Source of the DNA: Limosilactobacillus reuteri
GTDB lineage: Bacteria > Bacillota > Bacilli > Lactobacillales > Lactobacillaceae
DNA length: 64,000 nucleotides
Assembly (NCBI RefSeq): GCF_013694365.1
Contig: NZ_CP059275.1
Location: forward strand, 1,938,501 to 2,002,500
Direction of reading: 5' to 3'
The translations under genes were made by a program, and so were the position numbers. Positions 19,871 to 28,113 of the stretch are shown piece after piece; positions within the stretch are counted from its first letter, which is position 1, and each line of letters opens with the position of its first letter. The notes under the pieces are model-generated. The model saw only the letters and a program-made list of their open reading frames with translations, was not told the DNA's origin and made no database searches.

Positions 19871-20803
19871 ATGACAAAGATTACTGCAGAATTAACTAAG
19901 CCATTACTAATTGATGGCGCAATGTCAACGGCTTTGGAACAATTAGGGGCTGATACCAATAACTCATTATGGACGGCGAGTGTTTTAGCTAACCAGCCAG
20001 CATTAGTTAAAAAAGTTCACCAGGAATATTTTAAGGCGGGTGCCCGGTTAGCGATTACTGATACCTACCAGGCAAATGTTCCGGCATTCATCAAGAATGG
20101 TTATTCAAAACAAGAGGCTCATTCATTGATCCAGCGGGCAGTCTCCTTGGCTAAAGAAGCGCGTGATGAATACCAGCAGGAAACCGGTATTTATAACTAT
20201 GTGGCGGGAGCGCTTGGTCCTTATGGCGCTTATCTTGCCAACGGAAGTGAATATAGTGGTGATTACCACCTCAGTACAACCGAATATCAACAATTTCATC
20301 GGCCACGATTAACTGATATTTTAACGGTTGGTGTCGATGTGATTGCAATTGAAACTCAGCCACGCTTAGATGAAGTGTTAGCAGAATTGGACCTTGTCAA
20401 AGAACTGGCTCCGGATACTTTATGCTATGTCAGTTTTTCCTTAAAAGATTCCACACATTTACCAGATGGGACACCGTTAGCAGTTGCTGCCTGTACCGTT
20501 GCGAAGTATCCAAATGTTTTTGCGGTTGGCGTAAATTGTATTCCATTAGAAGAGGTAACAGCCGCCATTGAGACAATCCATCAGGCAACTGATAAACCGG
20601 TTATTGCTTATCCTAATTCAAGTGCGACTTATGATCCGACAACAAAAACGTGGAGCTATCCCCATGGACGTCGTGGTTTAGTTGATTACTTACCACAATG
20701 GCTCGCGGCTGGATTGACAATTGTTGGGGGATGCTGTACTACTACGCCGCATGATATTGCCGCTTTGCATGAGTACTTGGAAGGAGGCGCCCATCATGAC
20801 TAA
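19871..20803 (+). CDS. mmuM: Homocysteine S-methyltransferase
   Basis: 310 residues. It transfers a methyl group from S-methylmethionine to homocysteine, giving two methionines. The N-terminus LIDGAMSTALEQLGAD is diagnostic, and zinc ligands are visible as Cys223 (VGVNCIP) and Cys288/Cys289 (GGCCTTTP). The 3' end holds GGAAGGAGGCGCCCATC followed by ATGACTAA, an ideal ribosome site and start for mmuP. This shows native translational coupling mmuM-mmuP that the present order has broken. Confidence 0.95.
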   Translation: MTKITAELTKPLLIDGAMSTALEQLGADTNNSLWTASVLANQPALVKKVHQEYFKAGARLAITDTYQANVPAFIKNGYSKQEAHSLIQRAVSLAKEARDEYQQETGIYNYVAGALGPYGAYLANGSEYSGDYHLSTTEYQQFHRPRLTDILTVGVDVIAIETQPRLDEVLAELDLVKELAPDTLCYVSFSLKDSTHLPDGTPLAVAACTVAKYPNVFAVGVNCIPLEEVTAAIETIHQATDKPVIAYPNSSATYDPTTKTWSYPHGRRGLVDYLPQWLAAGLTIVGGCCTTTPHDIAALHEYLEGGAHHD

Positions 20804-21610
20804 ATGAAGAAATACTGGAAATGGCTAGTGTTAATATTAGTAACTATTGTTGTAATTGTTGCAGGGATGATATTCTATCGTCGTGATAGTAATGGTAAAC
20901 CGTTTAAGGCAAGTTTAAATCATTCGAAAGTTATGATGACTCCAGATTGGTATGCTAAAGTAACTCTTACTGCTAATAAAAGAACTACATATGAAGTTAA
21001 GAACAGCAAAAATAAGGTAATCCAAGGGAAATCAGAGACTAAAAATGGAAAAGCTGAAATAAGATTAAATGATACGGGTAATTACACCGTTATTGCTAAA
21101 AGTGATAATGGTCATGTAAGCAAGAAGTTACCTGTGAAAGTTAATCATTATAAAGCAGCACCAAATAAATGGACAAGCTCAGTGGGACCGCTTCGGTTTA
21201 AGATTACTAGCGTTGAATATCAAAAGATGAAAAAGAGTGAAGCAAATAAACCAGATAATAGTGGTATTGATGAAGCATACAAAGAATTAAACCATCATTA
21301 CTATCAAGTTAAAGTAAATTATATTGTAAAGAATAGTAGTAAAAAAGCAGTTAACCCTCAATATACTATTTGGATGCCAGAAGATGATAATGGACAAGAA
21401 TTTTCGACAGAAACTCCAAGTCCTGATGGTGGTGCTGTTGATACTATTATTGGTACAGAAGCAATTAATCCAGGCAATAGTCGTAGCGGAAGTGTAACAA
21501 TGTTATCCAATCATAAATTTACTGTTAAGCATTTTAAATTTAGTATTGAAGAAGTTCTTGGAAATGAAGGCAACCATATTGCTAAAGGTGGAGTAGCAGA
21601 ATTAAAGTAA
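20804..21610 (+). CDS. Membrane-anchored DUF4352-like extracellular protein
   Basis: 268 residues: one N-terminal membrane anchor (about 5-25), then a beta-rich Lys/Asn-rich ectodomain. The later part (about 125-265; LRFKITSVEYQKM, YYQVKVNYIVKNSSKKAV) has the alternating pattern of immunoglobulin-like DUF4352/DUF5067 domains found in Gram-positive lipoproteins and anchored proteins. No lipobox. Function unknown. Confidence 0.6.
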   Translation: MKKYWKWLVLILVTIVVIVAGMIFYRRDSNGKPFKASLNHSKVMMTPDWYAKVTLTANKRTTYEVKNSKNKVIQGKSETKNGKAEIRLNDTGNYTVIAKSDNGHVSKKLPVKVNHYKAAPNKWTSSVGPLRFKITSVEYQKMKKSEANKPDNSGIDEAYKELNHHYYQVKVNYIVKNSSKKAVNPQYTIWMPEDDNGQEFSTETPSPDGGAVDTIIGTEAINPGNSRSGSVTMLSNHKFTVKHFKFSIEEVLGNEGNHIAKGGVAELK

Positions 21611-22498
21611 TTGGTTACTAAAATAAAACCCTCCCACCTATCGATTTCGCGTTATAATGATGATTTGAAAGCTGAACAGGCCAAATTAGCTACTGCTCAA
21701 AAGACTTTGGACGATGCTAATACTGCTTTAGCTAAGGCTAATGATAAATTAAATGCTAAAAAACAGATTGTTGGCAATGCACAGACTATGCTTAAGGCTG
21801 ATAATGATAAGTTAGGTCAATTGCAAACTACGCTTAGTGATTTACAAAATGCTCCAGAAAAACTTGCTACAGCTAAACAAGCCGTTGTCGATGCACAAGC
21901 AAAGCTAACTACTGCGCAAAATGAATTAACTACTGCTACTAATGAGCTTAATGAATTGAAGCAAGCTGCCATTACTGCTCAAGCAAATGTTGATGAAGCT
22001 AATCAAAAGCTTGCCATCGCTACTAAGAACCAGCAAAAGGCTCAACAAGCACTTACCCAAGCTAAGGATGAATTAGCAGCCTTACAGCAAAAAGAAGCAT
22101 TAGCTAAACAAGTTGCTGAACAACAAGCTAAGTTAGCTGCTCAAAATAAGGCTAAGGGCAACGGCTACCATGTTGCGAATAACCAAGTCGTTGATTCTCA
22201 AGGTAATGCTGTTCAGGATTGGGCTGTTAAGAATGGTCAAATGCTTGATCCTAACGGTGCTGTGATTGAACAGGCTACTCCAAAGACGGTAAACGTTGCT
22301 GTAAGTGGTACCAAGGGCGAAACTGCTAGTAACGCTGTGGTTCTCAAGACAGGATCACGTTCTGCTGTACAAACTCAAGTAGCAAATGAGAATGCTCAAT
22401 TACCACAAACTGGTAATGCTGATTCTGTTCTTGCACTCGCTTTTGGTAGTTTATTAGCAATGTTTGGAATTGGTGCTCTTCGGAAGCGGGAGTATTAG
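21611..22498 (+). CDS. LPxTG surface protein, C-terminal part
   Basis: 295 codons starting at TTG. A long Ala/Lys/Gln coiled coil (about 15-180), a linker, then the sortase motif LPQTG, a hydrophobic span and a KREY tail. There is no signal peptide and the start looks arbitrary, so this is probably the C-terminal part of a larger wall-anchored protein whose 5' part is missing. Confidence 0.75.
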   Translation: MVTKIKPSHLSISRYNDDLKAEQAKLATAQKTLDDANTALAKANDKLNAKKQIVGNAQTMLKADNDKLGQLQTTLSDLQNAPEKLATAKQAVVDAQAKLTTAQNELTTATNELNELKQAAITAQANVDEANQKLAIATKNQQKAQQALTQAKDELAALQQKEALAKQVAEQQAKLAAQNKAKGNGYHVANNQVVDSQGNAVQDWAVKNGQMLDPNGAVIEQATPKTVNVAVSGTKGETASNAVVLKTGSRSAVQTQVANENAQLPQTGNADSVLALAFGSLLAMFGIGALRKREY

Positions 22499-22657
22499 AT
22501 GAGTAACAGTTTGAAAGGTCAGTTTGTTAAGGTTCCAGCGGTAAAAATCAATGAACTTGTGAATAATGTTGTTAATGTTGACCCTAAAAAAGCTATGAAT
22601 GAACTACTTGAAGATCCTAAACTGGTTAAGACATTAAAGAAATTATCATTGGTTTAA
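22499..22657 (+). CDS. Short open frame (52 aa) before Doc-like remnant
   Basis: Begins MSNSLKGQFVKVPAVKIN and ends in a Lys/Leu-rich stretch. No recognised domain. Placement before a Doc-like frame is reminiscent of an antitoxin position, but because gene order here is unreliable this is only a suggestion. Confidence 0.4.
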   Translation: MSNSLKGQFVKVPAVKINELVNNVVNVDPKKAMNELLEDPKLVKTLKKLSLV

Positions 22658-22981
22658 ATGCTTGGACAAGTGGATAATGGTTTCTTTGGATATACACCTT
22701 ATCCCACAATATTGCATAAAGCTACATATTTTTGGTATACAATTTCAACTAAGCAAATGTTTAATAATGGCAATAAGAGAACAGCACTATTAACATCATT
22801 ATTGTATTTAAAAATTAACGGTTTTTCTTTTGACATTTTGGATGAAGTTAAGTTATATAATATTTCGATTCAAGTAGCCAATAAACAATTCTCCTATAAT
22901 CAGCTTTATCAATATATTCTTAGACATAGTTACATTGATTTTGAATTTTCTAAAAGAATTCTTTCAGATAAAAAAGCTTGA
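22658..22981 (+). CDS. Doc/Fic-family toxin-like protein, probably truncated
   Basis: 107 residues. The stretch KQMFNNGNKRTALLTSLLYL matches the core of the Doc/Fic motif HxFxxxNKRTA, but the catalytic His position is not His and the usual N-terminal region is shortened. Doc proteins phosphorylate, and Fic proteins AMPylate, host targets and pair with small antitoxins. As written, catalysis is doubtful. Either this start is wrong or the gene is a remnant. Confidence 0.6.
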   Translation: MLGQVDNGFFGYTPYPTILHKATYFWYTISTKQMFNNGNKRTALLTSLLYLKINGFSFDILDEVKLYNISIQVANKQFSYNQLYQYILRHSYIDFEFSKRILSDKKA

Positions 22982-23317
22982 ATGATTCAATTAGTAGAGT
23001 TGGTTACCGTTGATAATGAAAATTTAGCCTACCATTATGCTTCAGATGATATTGATGCTGTGTTTAATTACGAGAAGAAGTTTAATGACTTAACTAAGGA
23101 TATTCCGCTTTCATTCAGTTCTCATATTTTGGCTACGGAAGATTCTACATTTGATTCTTTATGTGAAAAGGATCCGTACTTTAAGCAATTCAGAAATTAT
23201 TCTGACTTAACGAGTTTCGTTAAGAAAACACAAGAAAAAAGTCAACTTACGGAAAGAACATTACTAACCGATGATGATATAAAGAATTATCATTATCTAG
23301 AACATAATTATGAGTGA
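22982..23317 (+). CDS. Unrecognised acidic protein (111 aa)
   Basis: 111 residues, soluble, starting MIQLVELVTVDNENLAYHYA and ending HYLEHNYE. No known motif; the composition is acidic. It may belong with the Doc-like gene as a small regulatory partner, but nothing in the sequence proves it. Confidence 0.45.
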   Translation: MIQLVELVTVDNENLAYHYASDDIDAVFNYEKKFNDLTKDIPLSFSSHILATEDSTFDSLCEKDPYFKQFRNYSDLTSFVKKTQEKSQLTERTLLTDDDIKNYHYLEHNYE

Positions 23318-23467
23318 GTGAATGCTGTTGACACGTTAAACAGAGTCATTCCACTTATCAATCAACTTTATTTGGATTATAATAAATATTATTTTAGTGG
23401 AAATCCGAAGATATACAGAATGAATAAGCTATCATGTACAGATACATTAAATGCAGGTATGCTTTAA
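23318..23467 (+). CDS. Short open frame (49 aa), fragment
   Basis: GTG-started frame, product VNAVDTLNRVIPLINQLY... ending LNAGML. It abuts the previous stop. No family recognised; it is probably a piece of a gene interrupted by the IS30 sequence that follows. Confidence 0.35.
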   Translation: MNAVDTLNRVIPLINQLYLDYNKYYFSGNPKIYRMNKLSCTDTLNAGML

Positions 23468-23698
23468 ATCGCGGTTTGTAAAATTAAGTTAGAAAAATAA
23501 AAAGCCATTTGTGGTAGACTTTTGAATACCCATACATCAAAAGAAAGGACACCACAAATGACCTACTATCATCTTACCATAGACGAACTAACGATGATCG
23601 CTAATTTTCGTGACCAAGGAGTAAAAGCCTACCGGGCCGCCAAACTTTTGCACCGGAGCTTAGAAACCGTCTACCGAGTTTATCGCTTTCTGGCATGA
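23468..23698 (+). pseudogene. IS30-family left end with transposase N-terminus
   Basis: Terminal sequence TTTGTAAAATTAAGTTAG, a genuine ribosome site (GAAAGGA), then ATG 23558 and an IS30 helix-turn-helix N-terminus (MTYYHLTIDELTMIANFRDQ, SLETVYRVYRFL). The frame runs 47 codons and breaks off where a repeat of the same 135 bases begins at 23695. It is a different IS30 subtype from the copies at 33 and 43 kb. Confidence 0.75.
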
Positions 23699-23853
23699 CC
23701 TACTATCATCTTACCATAGACGAACTAACGATGATCGCTAATTTTCGTGACCAAGGAGTAAAAGCCTACCGGGCCGCCAAACTTTTGCACCGGAGCTTAG
23801 AAACCGTCTACCGAGTTTATCGCTTTCTGCCGCAAGGAGATTACCAAAGGTGA
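23695..23853 (+). pseudogene. Direct repeat of IS30 transposase N-terminus
   Basis: Repeats 23558 onward base for base to CGCTTTCTG, then runs into an unrelated IS fragment and stops at TGA 23853. As elsewhere, a coding piece seems to have been placed after its own unprocessed copy. Confidence 0.65.
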
Positions 23854-24258
23854 AGCTATAAATAACTATAGTAGTGCTCAGATCATAGCGACTAATGATT
23901 GGATGAATCACTATCCACGAGCTATGTTTAATGGACATTCGTCAATGGATATCTATTGTAAGGCCTTCTACCAAGAGATATCACAGCTCCATCAACCAAT
24001 AATCAATTGGTCAGTATTATTTATTTGAGTCCAGTGGCTAACTTATTCTTGAAATTTAGGCGCAAGGAGATTACCAAAGGTGAAGCTATAAATAACTATA
24101 GTAGTGCTCAGATCATAGCGACTAATGATTGGATGAATCACTATCCACGAGCTATGTTTAATGGACATTCGTCAATGGATATCTATTGTAAGGCCTTCTA
24201 CCAAGAGATATCACAGCTCCATCAACCAATAATCAATTGGTCAGTATTATTTATTTGA
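23830..24258 (+). pseudogene. Transposase C-terminal fragment, duplicated in tandem
   Basis: The segment CGCAAGGAGATTACCAAAGG... to ...TTATTTATTTGA occurs at 23830-24028 and again at 24060-24258. The product has RAMFNGHSSMDIY near its end and looks like the C-terminus of an IS transposase I cannot name. A partial inverse copy lies at about 45246-45370. The joined frame from TTG 24007 crosses the repeat junction and is not a real gene. Confidence 0.5.
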
Positions 24259-25458
24259 ATGACCAAACAAGTTTTTGCCCTTTCTGGGGATTATGGCTAC
24301 ATTAACCAAATTGAAACAACCGCAAAATCCATTCTCTACCACAATTCGGGTGCTGAAATTTACGTTATCAATAAGGATATTCCCCAAGAGTGGTTTAGTA
24401 ACATTAATAATAGGATTTCATCCATCAATAGTAAAATACATAACCTTAAAATTGATGAAAATATGTTAGCTGACGAACACGTTTCCCAGCCACAAATTAA
24501 TGAAATGTCGTATGGACGCATCATGATTCCGGACCTCATCAAGGCTGACCGCGTCTTGTATTTGGATAGTGACATTGTAGTTGATCAGAATTTAGACGAA
24601 CTATTCACGATGGATCTTGGTAATCATCCGATTGCTGCCATTCCCGATTTACTGTATGACAATAACTTCAATTCTGGCGTGCTCCTTTTTAATATGCCAA
24701 AATTAAAGGAAACACCAGATATCGTTTCGCAAATGTTAGCAGCTGGCAATAACGACCAGCTGATTGAAGGTGATCAATCTGTCCTGAATTTTTTCTTTGC
24801 CGATACATACCTTCATTTGCCGTTGAAGTATAACCTAGCAATCGGATATGATTTCCTATGCAATTATTACCCAGCATATGATCATAATTACTTTGAAAAA
24901 ACTGGTAGCACGGTTGGCAGTGTTATTCACTTTACTAGTCCAACTAAACCCTGGCAGCAATTTTCATTTGGTCGGTACAGAAACAAGTGGTGGCAGTACC
25001 ATGACTTAGAATGGTCTGAAGTGTGCCAGCATGCCCCACTACCGGCAATATTTGATTATCAAGAAAGTGGCCAAGTCCTGATCTTAACTAATAGTGAAAA
25101 TATCAAGGACCTAGAAAAGTTGGTTCAAGCATTACCAATGGTGACCTTCGACATTGGAGCTTGGACTAACATGGGTGGTAAATTAATTCGGTTAATTACG
25201 TATCCAAACGTCCACCTGTTCCAGTCCACTGGACGACCGGTTACTGACCAATTAATCGAGAATGCTAATGCATACCTGGATATTAATTATGGTGCAAAAG
25301 ATGATAACTTCATTGCCCGCTTCCAAGAAACCGGCAAACCGATTCTTTCCTTCGACGAGGTTAACTCGCAAATTAAAGATGCCATTAACTACGAGAGCTT
25401 TGCTAACGACGATGTCGATGGTATGGTGAATAAGATTAAAGCAATTATTAAAGGGTAG
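24259..25458 (+). CDS. Family 8 glycosyltransferase with C-terminal extension
   Basis: 399 residues. GT8 domain (about 1-260) with the metal-binding DxD in VLYLDSDIVVD (about residues 98-108) and the later FNSGVLLFN. A C-terminal domain (about 265-399; VLILTNSENIKDLEKLV) recurs in the other GT8 gene at 26413. GT8 enzymes with this layout occur in accessory-Sec loci and extend glycans on serine-rich-repeat adhesins. An SRRP array exists at 60-64 kb, so a role in its glycosylation is plausible but inferred. Confidence 0.8.
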   Translation: MTKQVFALSGDYGYINQIETTAKSILYHNSGAEIYVINKDIPQEWFSNINNRISSINSKIHNLKIDENMLADEHVSQPQINEMSYGRIMIPDLIKADRVLYLDSDIVVDQNLDELFTMDLGNHPIAAIPDLLYDNNFNSGVLLFNMPKLKETPDIVSQMLAAGNNDQLIEGDQSVLNFFFADTYLHLPLKYNLAIGYDFLCNYYPAYDHNYFEKTGSTVGSVIHFTSPTKPWQQFSFGRYRNKWWQYHDLEWSEVCQHAPLPAIFDYQESGQVLILTNSENIKDLEKLVQALPMVTFDIGAWTNMGGKLIRLITYPNVHLFQSTGRPVTDQLIENANAYLDINYGAKDDNFIARFQETGKPILSFDEVNSQIKDAINYESFANDDVDGMVNKIKAIIKG

Positions 25459-26190
25459 ATGGTCATCAAGATGTACTCCAAGGGCGTCACAACTCGTGAA
25501 ATCGCTGATATGGTTGAGAGAATGTACAGCCACTACTACTCACCAACCACGGTTTCAAACATCACTAAGCGGACGGAACACCTGGTTGAAGAGTTCCACG
25601 AGCGCAGATTCAAGTATTCACAGTACGTCTGTGTGTTCCTCGATGCTACTTACATTCCGTTACGCCGTGGTACCGTTGAACGAGAAGCCGTTAACGTAGC
25701 GATCGGAATTCGAAGTGACGGCGGTAAGGAAGTTCTTGACTACAGTATCGCACCGACCGAGAACGGAGCCGCTTGGTCTGAACTACTCCAGGGATTACGC
25801 GCACGGGGGATTAAAGATATTCAGTTATTCATCGCCGACGGTTTAGTTGGACTTCAATCTGCAATTGAGGCTAACTACCCGCAGGTGAAGTTTCAACGGT
25901 ACTGGGTCCACGCAGAGCACAACCTTTTAGAGTACGTTCGCAAAAACGATCGCAGGGAGATTATCACCGACTTTAAGGCTATTCGGCAAGCAGAGAACCT
26001 ACAAGCCGCCAAAGAACGATTGGCGGCTTTCAGTGCTAAGTGGGAGTCCAGTTATAAGCGTCGAATCAAGAATCTAGTCCAAATGGAGAAGCTATTCACG
26101 TTCTTCATTTTTCCAACTGCGATCCGTCAGACCATCTACTCGACGAACCTAATTGAGTCGTTCAATAAGAGCCTGAAGAAGATGGTCTGA
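25459..26190 (+). pseudogene. IS256-family transposase, central/C-terminal part
   Basis: 243 codons with the mutator-type catalytic core: FLDATYIPLR (first Asp), FIADGL (second Asp) and an E-bearing STNLIESFNK. It lacks the N-terminus and about 50 residues, and ends early at KKMV. Its own N-terminal piece lies after it (26191), which fits a minus-strand pseudogene whose pieces were flipped separately. Confidence 0.85.
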
Positions 26191-26412
26191 ATGAACCAGT
26201 TTAACAAAGATATTATCGCAGCGCTATCTTCCGACAAAGATATTACCCTGAATGAAGTCTTACGTCGTCAAATTGAAGTGGCCGCTAATCAGTTCCTTCA
26301 AAATGAACTGACTGCGGTGCTAGGCTACGAACCACATACTCGGATCGACCGATCAAAATACGACGTGAACTACCGGAACGGGACGAACACCCGCACTATC
26401 GACACTGAGTAA
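26191..26412 (+). pseudogene. IS256-family transposase, N-terminal part
   Basis: 73 codons: MNQFNKDIIAALSSDKDI through AANQFLQNELTAVLGYEPH, the usual IS256 N-terminus, ending prematurely at DTE. It is placed downstream of its central part, an order impossible for a plus-strand gene. Confidence 0.8.
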
Positions 26413-27600
26413 ATGAAAAAAGTAATTGCCATTTCAACAGACCAAAATTATTTAATGCCAGTTGAAACCTTAATTAAGTCGATTGCGTACAATAATCGGA
26501 ATTTAAAAATTTATGTTATTAATGAAGACATTTCACAAGAATGGTTTATTAATCTAAATCGACGTCTAGCACCGCTAAATATCACTGTTCAAGATGCTAA
26601 ACTCGATCCGGCTATTATTCAAGATGAAAAAATCAGTGTTGATTACTTAAGTAAAATGGCATACGGACGAATTTTGATTCCAAAATTGATTCCCGAAGAT
26701 CGGGCTTTATACTTAGATGCTGATACAATTGTTGACCGTAATCTGGATGATTTATTCAACATCGATATGCAAGGATATCCTGCCGGTGCAATTCCGGATT
26801 ACTTTGGTGACTTCTTTAATTCTGGGGTAATGCTGTTTGATAACCAGCAATTACGAGAAACTAACTTTGTTCAGGATTTGCTTGAACGTGGTAAGACCGC
26901 CACTATTGATAATGACCAGACTTTACTTAACGAGGAGTTCAAGGGTAATTACTTAGTGCTACCAGGTACTTATAACGTCCAGGTTGGTGGCGACCTGGTT
27001 ACCTTCTTCGATCCGAGCGACGTTGACCGCTATGAGAATGAGCTAAAAAAGAGTGAACCATATTCTATTATTCATTACACTACTAATGATAAGCCATGGA
27101 AGACGACCACTTCCTTACGGCTGCGCGATAAGTGGTGGCAATACCGGGAATTAGATTATAGTGAGATCGTTAACCATCAACCATTGCCGAATAATGATAT
27201 TCCTAATAAGCAGGGAGTCTTATTTACATTCACCAACGATGAAAACATTAAGTATCTTTATGAACTAGCAGAAGCTTTACCAAACTATGAGTTTAATATA
27301 GCCGCCTATACTTTAATGGGCTTTAAGTTGATCCGGGCACTTCGCTATCCGAATGTACATCTGTATCCATCAATTACTTCTTACAATCGAAAGCGCTTAT
27401 TAGCTAAGGCGGATGGTTACCTCGATATTAACTATGGGGGTAAAAACGAGGAAGTAATTCAAAAGTACGTTGATAAAGGCATTCCAGTATTATCATTTGA
27501 TGAAGTGGCTACCGAAAGGTTTAAGAATGCTGATAATTACCAGACGTTTGCTAATGATGATTTGTCAGGGATGGTTGAAGCAATTCGAAAGCTTAAATAA
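26413..27600 (+). CDS. Family 8 glycosyltransferase with C-terminal extension
   Basis: 395 residues, paralogous to 24259-25458 over both domains. The metal site is ALYLDADTIVDRNLDDL, followed by FNSGVMLFDN. The C-terminal domain (LFTFTNDENIKYLYELAE, YLDINYGGKNEE) is shared. It likely adds a sugar in a pathway shared with the first GT8 gene, possibly SRRP glycan extension. The two genes are separated here only by IS256 pieces. Confidence 0.8.
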   Translation: MKKVIAISTDQNYLMPVETLIKSIAYNNRNLKIYVINEDISQEWFINLNRRLAPLNITVQDAKLDPAIIQDEKISVDYLSKMAYGRILIPKLIPEDRALYLDADTIVDRNLDDLFNIDMQGYPAGAIPDYFGDFFNSGVMLFDNQQLRETNFVQDLLERGKTATIDNDQTLLNEEFKGNYLVLPGTYNVQVGGDLVTFFDPSDVDRYENELKKSEPYSIIHYTTNDKPWKTTTSLRLRDKWWQYRELDYSEIVNHQPLPNNDIPNKQGVLFTFTNDENIKYLYELAEALPNYEFNIAAYTLMGFKLIRALRYPNVHLYPSITSYNRKRLLAKADGYLDINYGGKNEEVIQKYVDKGIPVLSFDEVATERFKNADNYQTFANDDLSGMVEAIRKLK

Positions 27601-28113
27601 ATGAGTATGCGAAAAGACGTTTATGAAAGGATGAGATATTTTGTGTTAGAGAAGATAAAACCAAATTACTCCGCTATTGCACGACAATATGGTGTTGATC
27701 CACGAACTGTAAAAGCGGCATATTTAAGAGCTCAGAGTGGTGAAACAACAGTCGTTAGGAAGCGACGAAGCCGTCGTAGTAAGCTAGACGGATATCAAGA
27801 TATCATTGAGGATAAATACACTGCCGGATGTTCTGCCAAATCGATTTATGACTTTATCGTTGAAAAAGGCTTTACTGGTAAATACACAATCGTCAAAGAC
27901 TATTGTCGTCGGTTTCGTAAAGTGCAAACTAAGAAAGCAACGATTAGGGTTGAGCATACGATCGGCTTAAGTGCTCAAGTCGATTGGAAAGAACGAGTTA
28001 CCATGACTGACCGAAACGGTGTTCCACATACTTTCAGTATTTTCTTGTATGTCTTACCCTATTCAAAAGGTTTAAATCTCCTCACTTCTGATATAATAAC
28101 GGAAACAACTTAG
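27601..28113 (+). pseudogene. istA: IS21-family IstA transposase, N-terminal fragment
   Basis: 170 codons: helix-turn-helix (YSAIARQYGVDPRTVKAAYL), a linker, then the start of the DDE core (LSAQVDWKERVTMTDRNG, first Asp). It stops soon after, lacking the rest of the catalytic domain and the istB helper. Fragment. Confidence 0.75.

Noticed and set aside
24007..24258. 83-codon gene starting at TTG 24007
   Set aside because: The frame joins the end of one repeat copy to the start of the next; only the transposase tail is real.
25459..26412. Circularly permuted IS256 transposase
   Set aside because: The C-before-N order follows the same rule as the IS30 pieces at 43999-44997, i.e. minus-strand pieces flipped separately.
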